From: an uncultured Clostridia bacterium
GTDB lineage: Bacteria; Bacillota; Clostridia; Oscillospirales; Acutalibacteraceae
DNA: 64,000 nucleotides
NCBI GenBank assembly: GCA_944384995.1
Contig: CALWVN010000004.1
Coordinates: 1-64,000 of the forward strand
Reading direction: 5' to 3'
This document shows positions 37,003 to 44,858 of the stretch, piece after piece. Each line of letters opens with the position of its first letter. Position 1 is the stretch's first letter. The notes beneath the pieces were generated by a model, which was given only the letters and a program-made list of their open reading frames with translations, was not told the origin of the DNA and did no database searches. Both the position numbers and the translations under genes were made by a program.

Positions 37003-37692
37003 TTGATATATGTCACCGGCGACACCCACGGCGAGGCCGACCGCCTTTCGCCTTCGAAGCTGCGCGCGCTGAAAGCGGGCGACACGCTGATCGTCTGCGG
37101 CGATTTCGGCTTTTTGTGGGATGACAGCAAAAAAGAGCAGAAGCTGCGCGAACAGCTGGGCAAACGGAAATACAACATCTGCTTCATCGACGGCACGCAT
37201 GAAAATTTTTCCCTTTTAAACAATTACGAGGTAAGCGAGTGGAACGGCGGCAAGGTGCACCGGATCTACGGCAACCTCTACCATCTGCTGCGCGGGCAGG
37301 TCTATCATATCGACGGGCTTTCGGTGTTCACCATGGGCGGCGGCGAGAGTCCCGACATCGACATCCGATCGGAGGGCGATACCTGGTCGCGTGAAGAGAT
37401 CCCTACACGCGAGGAGCTTTTGGAGGGTGCGCACGCGCTTGAAAAGGAAGACTATCATGTGGACATCGTCGTTACGCACGAACCGCCGCTGCGCATCAAG
37501 GGCTTTTTGCAGCTCAAGGATTACGACGCCCTGCGCGTGACGGCGCTGAACGCTTATTTTGAAGAGCTTTCCGATTCGTGTACGTTTGACAAATGGTATT
37601 TCGGCAGTATGCATATGGATAAATACATTTCCTCCGCACACATTGCCGTGTTCAAAAATATCCTTCGCGCCGACACAGGCGAAAAAGTGTAA
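37003..37692 (+). CDS. Metallophosphoesterase
   Basis: A 229-aa soluble calcineurin-like phosphoesterase: TGDTHGEAD near residue 5, CGDFGFLWDD near 31, DGTHENF near 63, VVTHEPP near 162 and FGSMHMD near 202. The GDFG and DGTHE variants mark a family common in Firmicutes of unknown substrate. The start is a TTG with AAAGGA upstream. The DHHW gene follows after 20 bp. Confidence 0.85.
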   Translation: MIYVTGDTHGEADRLSPSKLRALKAGDTLIVCGDFGFLWDDSKKEQKLREQLGKRKYNICFIDGTHENFSLLNNYEVSEWNGGKVHRIYGNLYHLLRGQVYHIDGLSVFTMGGGESPDIDIRSEGDTWSREEIPTREELLEGAHALEKEDYHVDIVVTHEPPLRIKGFLQLKDYDALRVTALNAYFEELSDSCTFDKWYFGSMHMDKYISSAHIAVFKNILRADTGEKV

Positions 37693-37712
37693 AGACAAAG
37701 GCAGACTTCACC

Positions 37713-38828
37713 ATGCAAATGACTCGTTCCCGAAAAATCCTCGGCACAGCGGAGGTGGTCGCCGCCGTTGTGGTTCTGGTGCTTGCCGTCGCGCTCGCAC
37801 CGGCGTACACGGGCGCACAGCCGGCTGAGACCGCGCCCGCAACCGAAGCAACCGAAGCGGCAACCGCCGGCACCGAGACGCAACCGGCCGAAATCACGAC
37901 CGAGCCGCCCACCGAACCGCCGGAAGTGGGCGAATACACCGTGGAAAATTACATTGTGCTCACAAGTGATTCCGCTATGGAAATGTATTCCGTCGCGAAA
38001 AAACGGCTGACCGAATACGGCGAAACGCTCAGTGCACTGAAATCGCGCGTCCCCGAGATCAACGTGTATTCCCTGCTTGCGCCCACGCGCATCGCGTTTT
38101 ACGGGCCGGAGGAATACCGCACGGGCGCACATTCACAGACGCGCGGCATCGAGATCGCCTACGGCGCAATGTCCGACGACATCGTCAAGGTGGACGCCTA
38201 CAGCCACCTTTCTCGGCACACGGATGCATACATCTATTTCCGCACCGACCACCACTGGACGGCACGCGGCGCATATTATGCGTATGAGGCGTTCTGTGAA
38301 AGCGCCAACCTCGAATGCAAGCCGCTTTCCGCGCATGAGACCGGCAGGCTCGACGATTTTGTGGGCAGCATGTACCGCTATACGCACAGCGAGAATTTGA
38401 AAAACAATCCCGATTATGTCGAGGTGTTTTATCCGACGGTCGAGGCGAGTGGGCAGTATTATTCGACCCCCGCGATGACCGACGGGAAAACGCTTCGCAT
38501 CATTTCGACCTCGATCACAGATGAATCCAGCAAATATATGGCGTTCATCCAGGGTGACAAGCCGCTGATCAAAATGACCTCCGCGTGCGGGAGCGATCGG
38601 AAGATCCTGCTTATTAAGGAATCCTACGGCAACGCCTTTGCACCGTTCCTTTTGGAAAACTTCGGTGAGGTCTATGTGCTTGATCCGCGTCAGGACGGCG
38701 TGAAGGGTATGAACCTCCCGCAGTTTCTGCGCGAGCAGGGGATCACCGATGTGCTTGTGCTCAATTACCTGATGGCGCCGTCGAATTCCACCTTCATGGA
38801 TGCGTTCAACGAAATGGTCTATGTTTGA
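37713..38828 (+). CDS. DHHW/AlgX-like extracytoplasmic protein
   Basis: This 371-aa protein has an N-terminal membrane helix (about 11-33), a long Thr/Glu/Pro-rich linker (about 36-75) and a SGNH-like domain. TDHHWTARGAYYAYEAF gives the DHHW family its name, and IKESYGNAF near residue 300 supplies the second conserved block. Related AlgX/DltD-like proteins O-acetylate or otherwise modify cell-surface polymers; here that is inference. The classic GDS-type serine at the front of the domain is not obvious. Confidence 0.78.
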   Translation: MQMTRSRKILGTAEVVAAVVVLVLAVALAPAYTGAQPAETAPATEATEAATAGTETQPAEITTEPPTEPPEVGEYTVENYIVLTSDSAMEMYSVAKKRLTEYGETLSALKSRVPEINVYSLLAPTRIAFYGPEEYRTGAHSQTRGIEIAYGAMSDDIVKVDAYSHLSRHTDAYIYFRTDHHWTARGAYYAYEAFCESANLECKPLSAHETGRLDDFVGSMYRYTHSENLKNNPDYVEVFYPTVEASGQYYSTPAMTDGKTLRIISTSITDESSKYMAFIQGDKPLIKMTSACGSDRKILLIKESYGNAFAPFLLENFGEVYVLDPRQDGVKGMNLPQFLREQGITDVLVLNYLMAPSNSTFMDAFNEMVYV

Positions 38829-38869
38829 CGCATGGATATAGGATAGGAAAAAACCTGTTTTCTATACAA

Positions 38870-38899
38870 TTGCGCCCCGCCGAAATTGGCGGGGCGCAA
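38870..38899 (+). terminator. Hairpin after the DHHW gene
   Basis: A perfect 12-bp GC-rich stem with loop GAAATT, 41 bp after the stop. No immediate T-run, so termination is not certain. Confidence 0.55.
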
Positions 38900-39000
38900 C
38901 GCGTATGCTTTTTGTGCTTTCACCGAAAAAGTTTTGTACACTGCGGAGGGAAAACCGTAGAAAACATGCTTCAAAAATTATGCAAGCCCTGTTTTTCCGG

Positions 39001-39042
39001 ACGGCAACCGCGTTTTGCAAACGGCAGTTGCCGTCTTTTTCC
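39001..39042 (+). terminator. Strong terminator 135 bp upstream of the acyltransferase gene
   Basis: Outer stem ACGGCAAC/GTTGCCGT (39001-39008 with 39027-39034) plus inner stem CGTTT/AAACG and a CTTTTT tail. It could be the terminator of the DHHW transcript or an attenuator in the next gene's leader. The rest of 38829-39177 shows no gene. Confidence 0.7.
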
Positions 39043-39177
39043 ATGTGCGTAAACCGAAATGTATGGTGCAACCGTGTCCTTGTGGGTATGATAAAGGCGT
39101 TCTCACGAACAAGACTTTTCCCGGAAATATTTTCCGAATATCCCGAATACCATTTGAAAGACAGAGGAGATGCGCTT

Positions 39178-40131
39178 ATGAAAACGCTTAAAGTCACCCA
39201 CTTCGGAATCCAAAGAAAAATCGTCGCGAACATGACCTCGGAAAGCTGGGAGACCATTCCGCACGTGACCTATATGTATGAGCCCGACGTGACCGATTTC
39301 ATGCGCGAATATAAAAAGCTGAACTTCGACCGCAGCGGTGCGGATAAGATTTCCGTGAATACGCTGGTGCTCAAGGTCATCTGCGAGGGGCTCAAAGCAG
39401 CCCCCGCCATGAACGCCCATATTCATTTCAACCGCAAGCTCGTGCGCGGCGAGATCAAGAACTTTGAAACCGTCAATATTTCCATGCCGATGATCCTGCC
39501 GAACGGCGAGATGATGACTGTGAACCTGCACAACTTTGAAAACAAGAATCTGGATGAAATGACCGACTATATCCGCGACGTCGCCCGCCGTGCGGAGAAT
39601 ACCGATCTCAACGAAGCCATGTTCGAAGTGTCGCTGGACAATACGCTAACTGCACTTCGCCACGGCAAGATCGGGCAGGCCGTCTGTCGGCTGATCGGCT
39701 CCAAAACCGGCAAGCACAAGGTGCGCACCCTGCACGGTAAGGCCAAGCGCGACTATGAGGCGATCCCCGTTTCCGACCGCCTGACCAAGTCGGACTTAGA
39801 GCAGGGCACGGTCACCGTCTCCAATATCGGTTCCGTGTACCGCGGGCAGAAAGGCGCCTGCTCGCTTTTGGAGATCATTCCGCCGCAGGTCACGGCGTTC
39901 GGCGTGGGCGCGGTGCAGGATAAACCCGTGGTCGTCTGCGATGCCGCCGGCAAAAAGAGTGTCGAGGCACGGCAGGTGCTGCCCATCTGCATCGCCTTTG
40001 ACCATCGCGCACTCGATTTCGGTGATATCGTGCCGTTCTTAAAAAAGCTGGATGGTATTTTTGCACATCCACAGATTATGCACACCTGGAAGAGCCGCGA
40101 AAAATTCGTGCGCACGGCGCGCGAGGCATAA
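39178..40131 (+). CDS. Stand-alone 2-oxoacid dehydrogenase acyltransferase (E2) catalytic domain
   Basis: This 317-aa protein matches the chloramphenicol-acetyltransferase-like catalytic core of E2 acyltransferases. It starts at the core (KVTHFGIQRKIVANM... TIPHVTYMYEPDVT) and keeps the C-terminal active site FDHRALDFGD with catalytic His276, although the canonical DG after the motif is FGD. There is no lipoyl domain, no peripheral-subunit-binding domain and no E1 or E3 gene nearby, so it cannot work as a normal dehydrogenase-complex core. The start at 39178 follows AGAGGAG. It probably transfers an acyl group from CoA to an unknown acceptor. Confidence 0.85.
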   Translation: MKTLKVTHFGIQRKIVANMTSESWETIPHVTYMYEPDVTDFMREYKKLNFDRSGADKISVNTLVLKVICEGLKAAPAMNAHIHFNRKLVRGEIKNFETVNISMPMILPNGEMMTVNLHNFENKNLDEMTDYIRDVARRAENTDLNEAMFEVSLDNTLTALRHGKIGQAVCRLIGSKTGKHKVRTLHGKAKRDYEAIPVSDRLTKSDLEQGTVTVSNIGSVYRGQKGACSLLEIIPPQVTAFGVGAVQDKPVVVCDAAGKKSVEARQVLPICIAFDHRALDFGDIVPFLKKLDGIFAHPQIMHTWKSREKFVRTAREA

Positions 40132-40150
40132 AAGCTAAAGCAAAATAACA

Positions 40151-40378
40151 GGGCGGCTTCTCAAAAGAAGTCGCCCCGAGCGTGTCAAAAAAGTACCTTT
40201 TGCTCCCCTTGTCAGGGGAGCTGTCGAGCGAAGCGAGACTGAGGGGTAGTCAAAAACCTTGATGTTTCAAGGGTTCTCTCCCTCCGTCACGCGCGAAGCG
40301 CGTGCCACCTCCCTCGTCAGAGGGAGGAAAAAAGACTTCTTTGACAGTCTGAGGGCGGCTTCTCAAAAGAAGTCGCCC
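40151..40378. repeat. 228-bp palindromic intergenic repeat element with hairpin termini
   Basis: The element is bounded by two direct copies of the hairpin GGGCGGCTTCTCAAAAGAAG (plus TCGCCC) at 40151-40176 and 40353-40378. Six bases inside each copy lies an inverted repeat TGTCAAAAAAGT (40183-40194) / ACTTCTTTGACA (40335-40346). As the hairpins are themselves palindromes, the ends form about 44-bp imperfect terminal inverted repeats. The interior has two back-to-back copies of a CCCCTTGTCAGGGGAG...GAGCGAAGCGA...GAGGGG-type unit. No coding capacity. It lies between convergent genes. Confidence 0.78.
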
Positions 40379-40399
40379 GTTTGCTGTCTGTCTGGTTTG

Positions 40400-41383
40400 T
40401 CAGGTCTGCGGAAAATCGCGCAGGGACTTGAATACATACCCTTGTTCCCGTGCCCAGTCGATGATCTGCCCGAGCGCATTCGCGTTGTCGGGCGAGACCG
40501 AGTGCAGCAGGATCACCGCGCCCGGGTGCAGACGTGAAGTGACGGTGTCAAAGGCGTACTGCGTACCGCGCTGGTTGTCGAGATCCCAATCCTCATACGC
40601 GACCGACCAGAACACGCTGCGGTATCCGATCGAGCCGACCAGATCCAGCGCGCAGTCGGAATATTCCCCCATCGGAAAGCGAAAGAACGGTTCGCTGTAC
40701 CCGAAATTCGTACGCAGGTAATCGTCCATCCCCTGAATCTCCTGCGCCATTTCGATCCTGGTCAGCGTCGGGAAAGACGGGTGCTTTACGGAGTGATTGC
40801 CCACGATGTGACCTTCCGTTATCATGCGGGCGATTAGGTCGGGGTTATCCTCCACTTGCGGAAGCGTGCAGAAAAACGCCGCCGGCACATTCTTTTCCTT
40901 GAGCGTGTCGAGGATTATTTCGGTGTATCCGTTTTCGTAGCCGCAGTCAAAGGTCAAATACAGCGTCTTTTCCGTGCTTACGGTGTCAAGGCAAAATGCC
41001 TGATAGCCGTTTTCGGAAAAGTAGCTTTGATTTTGAACCGAAGTCTCGTGCGGCGCGCCGTCCTTTGCCACGCCGTAGCTGTATCCGACTTTTTCAGTCG
41101 AAAGCCCGCGCGTGTTTTCCGGGTCTTCTACGGCAAAATCCTGCAATGGGAGCGCGGGCAGCCCCGTGTACGTTTCGCCGTTTTGTAAAACAGGTTTTTG
41201 CGCCGTCACGGGCAGAGGCGTCGCAACCAGCGTGGTTTCGCCGGCTGCGGGGTCGGTCAATTCCGGTTGCGCCTCGGTTGCGGGGTCTATCTGCCGTACG
41301 TTATCGCCTGCCGCAGAGTTGCCGCAGGCGCTGCAAAGCAGTATGCACAGCAACAGCAGACAGCAGATCCGTATGCGTTTCAT
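40400..41383 (-). CDS. PdaA-like polysaccharide deacetylase lipoprotein
   Basis: A 327-aa lipoprotein (lipobox LCSAC, Cys20) with a Ser/Thr/Glu-rich linker and a NodB-type deacetylase domain from about residue 138. The segment YLTFDCGYENGYTEIILDTLKEK closely follows PdaA, the muramic acid deacetylase that makes spore-cortex delta-lactam, but Cys147 stands where PdaA has Asn and others Asp. Metal ligands His197 and His201 (NHSVKHPSF) and the C-terminal ILLHS motif are present. The assignment to the PdaA branch is strong; a spore role is inferred. Confidence 0.85.
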   Translation of the reverse strand: MKRIRICCLLLLCILLCSACGNSAAGDNVRQIDPATEAQPELTDPAAGETTLVATPLPVTAQKPVLQNGETYTGLPALPLQDFAVEDPENTRGLSTEKVGYSYGVAKDGAPHETSVQNQSYFSENGYQAFCLDTVSTEKTLYLTFDCGYENGYTEIILDTLKEKNVPAAFFCTLPQVEDNPDLIARMITEGHIVGNHSVKHPSFPTLTRIEMAQEIQGMDDYLRTNFGYSEPFFRFPMGEYSDCALDLVGSIGYRSVFWSVAYEDWDLDNQRGTQYAFDTVTSRLHPGAVILLHSVSPDNANALGQIIDWAREQGYVFKSLRDFPQT

Positions 41384-41450
41384 GGGGCTTTCACCACCTG
41401 TTGTTCGACAGCCCGAGATTGTTTGCGGCGGGCTGCTTGTAAAGCTGCTG

Positions 41451-41636
41451 TCACTTCATTATAGCATGCATATTGTCCACAAGATTCAAAAATGTGTTGA
41501 CGGCCTTTTTTGCCGTTTTTTTCGCCTTGCGCTTTGTCGAGCCGCTTTTGACCATGCCGCTGACCATCGCCACGGCACTGCCGACCGCCAGACTCACACC
41601 AACGGCCTTCATGGCGGAATTCATGGAATTGTTCAT
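41451..41636 (-). CDS. Small Lys-rich protein of unknown function
   Basis: A 61-aa protein with a Gly/Ala-rich hydrophobic N-terminal half (about residues 9-28) and a basic middle (STKRKAKKTAKKAVN) then LVDNMHAIMK. I recognise no function. AAGGAGG lies 7 bases before the ATG at 41636, which supports it as a real gene; a GTG one codon earlier is possible. Similar small proteins occur in clostridia, from memory of the pattern. Confidence 0.7.
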   Translation of the reverse strand: MNNSMNSAMKAVGVSLAVGSAVAMVSGMVKSGSTKRKAKKTAKKAVNTFLNLVDNMHAIMK

Positions 41637-41773
41637 CACTGTTCCTCCTTTTGCTTGGGTTCGCCCGCGCTCTTGTGTGCAAAATCAAATTTTTAAATGC
41701 GGGCTGTTTATAGTTTGCACATGAAAAGTCGGTTTAGCCGCGCAAAAAACTGCCGAAGCGGAAAATTTTGCAA

Positions 41774-41857
41774 AATAAAAAACCTGCCCGCCTGTGCGGT
41801 TCAGGCGGGCAGTCAAGCACCCGGGGAAGGTACGACCCGGGTAAAAGAGAGGGGATA
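41774..41857 (-). ncRNA. Candidate small RNA with promoter and terminator
   Basis: A promoter pair at 41863-41891 drives an about 80-nt minus-strand transcript that ends in a strong terminator (stem CTGCCCGCCTG/CAGGCGGGCAG at 41784-41812, then GGTTTTTTATTTT). Between them is one hairpin with arms ACCCGGG/CCCGGGT (41819-41842) whose loop reads TCGTACCTTC, and a C-rich 5' end CCCCTCTC. No reading frame is present. C-rich loops that could pair with ribosome binding sites are typical of Gram-positive trans-acting sRNAs; the function is inference. The alternative is a leader attenuator for the 61-aa gene 140 bp downstream. Confidence 0.55.
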
Positions 41858-41862
41858 TATCT

Positions 41863-41891
41863 ATTGTAATACAAAATGTTATAAAATGCAA
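41863..41891 (-). promoter_or_regulatory. Promoter of the candidate sRNA
   Basis: TTGCAT (41886-41891) and TACAAT (41863-41868) on the minus strand, 17 bases apart. The surrounding stretch 41640-42015 has no protein gene. Confidence 0.6.
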
Positions 41892-42015
41892 CATAAAAAG
41901 CAAAAAAGAAAGTGCGATATCCAAAACCCGTCCGGCTTTACTTTTCCAGAAAAAGCTGGTAGAATATGCGGCAGAATCTGCAAAAGGAGAGCGTGAAAAC
42001 GCACGGCGCAAAAAT

Positions 42016-42522
42016 ATGGCGTTAAACATTGTGTTGGTCGAGCCCGAGATCCCGCAGAACACGGGCAATATCGCGCGCACCTGTGCGGCGACGGGCGCGC
42101 GGCTGCATCTGGTCGGTCCCATGGGCTTTACTGTAGACGATCGCAAGCTCAAGCGCGCTGGCTTAGACTATTGGCGGCTGTTGGACATCACCTATTATGA
42201 CAGCCTGCGGGATTTTCTGGACAAAACGCCGCAGCAGGACAATTTCTTTTTCTTTACCACAAAGGGCAAGCACGTGTATTCTGACCTGCGGTATCCCGAA
42301 AATGCATATCTGTTTTTCGGCAAGGAGACAAAAGGTCTTCCCGAATGGCTCCTGCACGAAAATCCTGCGTTCTGCGCACGTCTGCCCATGCTCGACGACG
42401 CACGCGCCCGCAGCCTGAACCTCTCGAACACCGTGGCCGTCGCCGTCTATGAGGTGCTGCGGCAGTGGGGCTTCCCCAAGCTGTTGTGCGAGGGGCATTT
42501 GCGCGAGTACGAAGATGGATGA
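42016..42522 (+). CDS. trmL: tRNA (cytidine(34)/5-carboxymethylaminomethyluridine(34)-2'-O)-methyltransferase
   Basis: The 168-aa SPOUT methyltransferase modifies the wobble base of tRNA-Leu. It opens NIVLVEPEIPQNTGNIARTCAATG, has FGKETKGLPEWLL near residue 102 and the knot region LPMLDDARARSLNLSNTVAVAVYE at the end, all diagnostic. Length is typical for the family. The ribosome site is weak (AGGAG some 26 bases upstream), so an undetected closer site may be used. Confidence 0.95.
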   Translation: MALNIVLVEPEIPQNTGNIARTCAATGARLHLVGPMGFTVDDRKLKRAGLDYWRLLDITYYDSLRDFLDKTPQQDNFFFFTTKGKHVYSDLRYPENAYLFFGKETKGLPEWLLHENPAFCARLPMLDDARARSLNLSNTVAVAVYEVLRQWGFPKLLCEGHLREYEDG

Positions 42523-42558
42523 AAAACGCTCCGAAGCGGCTTTGCTTCGGAGCGTTTT
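42523..42558. terminator. Terminator between trmL and the GH13 gene
   Basis: A perfect 15-bp stem AAAACGCTCCGAAGC with its complement, loop of six, directly after the trmL stop; T-runs on both strands serve the convergent genes. Confidence 0.92.
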
Positions 42559-42582
42559 AGATTGAATTTTGTGCAGAGTAGC

Positions 42583-44253
42583 TTACTCATACAAATACAC
42601 ACGTGCTTCATACGGCCGCATGGCGCAGATGTTCGGCTTTGCCGGGGCGTCCTTGTAGTTGCACAAAAGCAGCTTGCCCTTCGTGAGGTCAAAGCCCTCC
42701 GGCGCGCGGAAGGTGCGCGTTTCCTCCGCGAACGAGCAGATGATCAGAGCCTTTTGCCCCTCGTAATTGCGTTCGTAGCAATAGAAATCCTTGCTTTCGG
42801 GACAGTGCTCGCGGTAGCTGCCGTAGATAAACAGCTTGCTCGACTGCCGGATCTTCAGAAGCTTGCGGTAGTAGTGAAGTATGGAATCTTTGTCGCGCTC
42901 GGCTTCCTTGACATTGATCTCCTTGTAGCTGGGCGCAACACCGAACCACGGTTCGACGGTCGAAAAGCCTGCGTATTGGCTCGAATCCCACTGCACGGGC
43001 GTGCGCGCGTTTTCGCGGCTGGTGCGGTTGGCGATCTCAAGATATTTTGCATCGGAAAAGCCGAATTTCTTGAACAGGCGTTCGTTATTGAAGGTCACAA
43101 CGTCCTTGAACTTGTGGATGTCGTCGAGATGGTTGTTAATCATCCCGATCTCCTGCCCCTGATAGATAAAGGGCGTGCCGCATTGGAAATAGCACATGGT
43201 CGCGAGCGTTTTGCCGCTTTCCTTGCGGAACTTCTCACTGCCGTAGCGGCTGATGATGCGCGGGTGATCGTGGTTCTCTAAATACAACGCGTTCCAGGAT
43301 TTGCCGTACAGATCCTCCTGCCAGTGCGTGAACGCCTTTTTCATTTTGCGCAGGCTGAAGGGCATGGCAATGGTGTCGGTCATAAAGCAGTCCGCCTGCA
43401 TGTGGTCGAAGCTGATCATCATGTCAAGCTCACGGTTCGGCCCTGAGGTGAACGCCAGTGCGTCCTTGGAATTCGTCATGGGCGACTCGCCGACCATAAA
43501 GCAGTCATAGTCCTTGCAGATGTCGCGGCGGAATTCCGAGAGGTATTCGTGGATGTGCGGCCCTTTGTTGTAATGTTCAATACCCGTGGCGATGGGCAGC
43601 GGGAAGCCGTTGGGCAGTCCCTCGCGCTTGGAGATAAAGGTGATGACGTCCTCACGGAAGCCGTCCACGCCCATATCAAGCCAAAAACGCATGATGTTTT
43701 TGACTTCTTCGCGTACCTTCGGATTGTCCATATTCAGGTCGGGCTGCTTTTTGGCGAAAACGTGCAGATAATATTCCCCGCGCACGTCGTCGTATTCCCA
43801 AGCGCCGCCCTCAAAGGTGGAAAGCCAGTTGTTCGGCGGCTTTTTGCTGTCCTTGCCCTTGCCTTTGCGCCAGATGTAATAGTCGCGGTAAGGGTTGTTG
43901 TCGCCGCCCTTGCGGCTTTCCCGGAACCACATGTGTTCGTCGGAGGTGTGGTTGACGACCAGATCCATAATGACCTTCATCCCGCGCTCGTGCGCGCCGT
44001 CAAGCACTTGCTTGAACAAATCTAAATTGCCGTAGTCGGGTGAGATGTTTTTGTAATCCGCAATGTCATAGCCGTAATCCGCGTTCGGCGAAGGGTACAG
44101 CGGCGAAAACCAAATGGCGGTAGCGCCGAGGCTTTTGATGTAATCGAGCTTTTCGAGTACGCCCCAAAGGTCGCCGATGCCGTCGCCGTTGCCGTCTTTA
44201 AACGAGCGCGGCCAAATCTGATAAATGACCGCCTCTTTGTACCAATCCGACAT
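42583..44253 (-). CDS. Alpha-glucosidase / oligo-1,6-glucosidase (GH13)
   Basis: The 556-aa enzyme hydrolyses alpha-glucosidic bonds of short oligosaccharides inside the cell. GH13 regions are in place: DLVVNHTSDEH, DGFREDVI with the nucleophile Asp, FMVGESP with the acid/base Glu, and ENHDHPR. Its opening WYKEAVIYQIWPRSFKDGNGDGIGD is that of oligo-1,6-glucosidase and trehalose-6-phosphate hydrolase relatives. AAAGGAGAG precedes the ATG at 44253. No phosphotransferase or ABC sugar gene is adjacent. Confidence 0.94.
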   Translation of the reverse strand: MSDWYKEAVIYQIWPRSFKDGNGDGIGDLWGVLEKLDYIKSLGATAIWFSPLYPSPNADYGYDIADYKNISPDYGNLDLFKQVLDGAHERGMKVIMDLVVNHTSDEHMWFRESRKGGDNNPYRDYYIWRKGKGKDSKKPPNNWLSTFEGGAWEYDDVRGEYYLHVFAKKQPDLNMDNPKVREEVKNIMRFWLDMGVDGFREDVITFISKREGLPNGFPLPIATGIEHYNKGPHIHEYLSEFRRDICKDYDCFMVGESPMTNSKDALAFTSGPNRELDMMISFDHMQADCFMTDTIAMPFSLRKMKKAFTHWQEDLYGKSWNALYLENHDHPRIISRYGSEKFRKESGKTLATMCYFQCGTPFIYQGQEIGMINNHLDDIHKFKDVVTFNNERLFKKFGFSDAKYLEIANRTSRENARTPVQWDSSQYAGFSTVEPWFGVAPSYKEINVKEAERDKDSILHYYRKLLKIRQSSKLFIYGSYREHCPESKDFYCYERNYEGQKALIICSFAEETRTFRAPEGFDLTKGKLLLCNYKDAPAKPNICAMRPYEARVYLYE

Positions 44254-44285
44254 GTCGTTCTCTCCTTTTTGCCTGAATTTTCTAT

Positions 44286-44314
44286 ATCGTATCATACTTT
44301 TTTATGAAAAACAA
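44286..44314 (-). promoter_or_regulatory. Possible promoter of the GH13 gene
   Basis: TTGTTT (44309-44314) and TACGAT (44286-44291), minus strand, 17 bases apart. Both boxes are only moderate matches. Confidence 0.45.
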
Positions 44315-44441
44315 TGGGGCACAACAAAAAAACAGGCATAGGTCAGTGGGCATGACAGGCGAAAAGTGCCGCATCATACCGTTTTCAAACAAAATACACA
44401 AAACCGCCTGAAAAAACCAAATTTGTTTTCATAAAATGCGG

Positions 44442-44470
44442 TTGTACTTTGTGAAAAAAAGTGCTACAAT
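44442..44470 (+). promoter_or_regulatory. Promoter of the V/A-ATPase operon
   Basis: TTGTAC (44442-44447) and TACAAT (44465-44470), 17 bases apart, 36 bp upstream of the first ATPase gene. No other promoter is obvious within the operon. Confidence 0.62.
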
Positions 44471-44506
44471 CAGTTCTTAATAAAACAGATGATCGGAGGG
44501 CTTTTC

Positions 44507-44821
44507 ATGGAAAACGCGCTGAACATGATCGTCGAAGCGGATCGAGCCGCGCGTGAGCGCGTGGAGCAGGCACGGCAGCGGCGCGAGGCGTTGACACAAA
44601 CGCTTGCTTCGCAAAAGCAGGCGATCGACGCTGAAAATACCGCGCGTGCGCACGAAGAGATCGACCGTGCACGCAAGACCAAGCAGCAAAAGCTCGAGGC
44701 GCAAAGCCGCGCCATTTCGGAGAGGGAAAAAAAGCTTGCCGCGCGTTTGGAAGAACGGTATAAAGCCGGGCATGCCGCGTGGGAGGACACGCTGTTCTCT
44801 GCGGTGATCAAAGGCGAATAA
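44507..44821 (+). CDS. V/A-type ATPase peripheral-stalk subunit G/H
   Basis: A 104-aa, almost wholly helical, charged protein (ADRAARERVEQARQRREALTQ..., EREKKLAARLEERY) as expected for the stalk subunit that pairs with subunit E. Sequence conservation in this family is low, so the call rests on composition, length and position as first gene of the ATPase operon. The start ATG at 44507 follows GGAGGG. Confidence 0.78.
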   Translation: MENALNMIVEADRAARERVEQARQRREALTQTLASQKQAIDAENTARAHEEIDRARKTKQQKLEAQSRAISEREKKLAARLEERYKAGHAAWEDTLFSAVIKGE

Positions 44822-44858
44822 AAACAGACGTTTATACCCGGAAAAGGAGGTTCGGCGC

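Noticed and set aside
40261-40537. A 92-codon plus-strand open frame across the palindromic repeat
   Set aside because: Most of its codons come from the repeat and from the antisense end of the deacetylase gene; no ribosome site.
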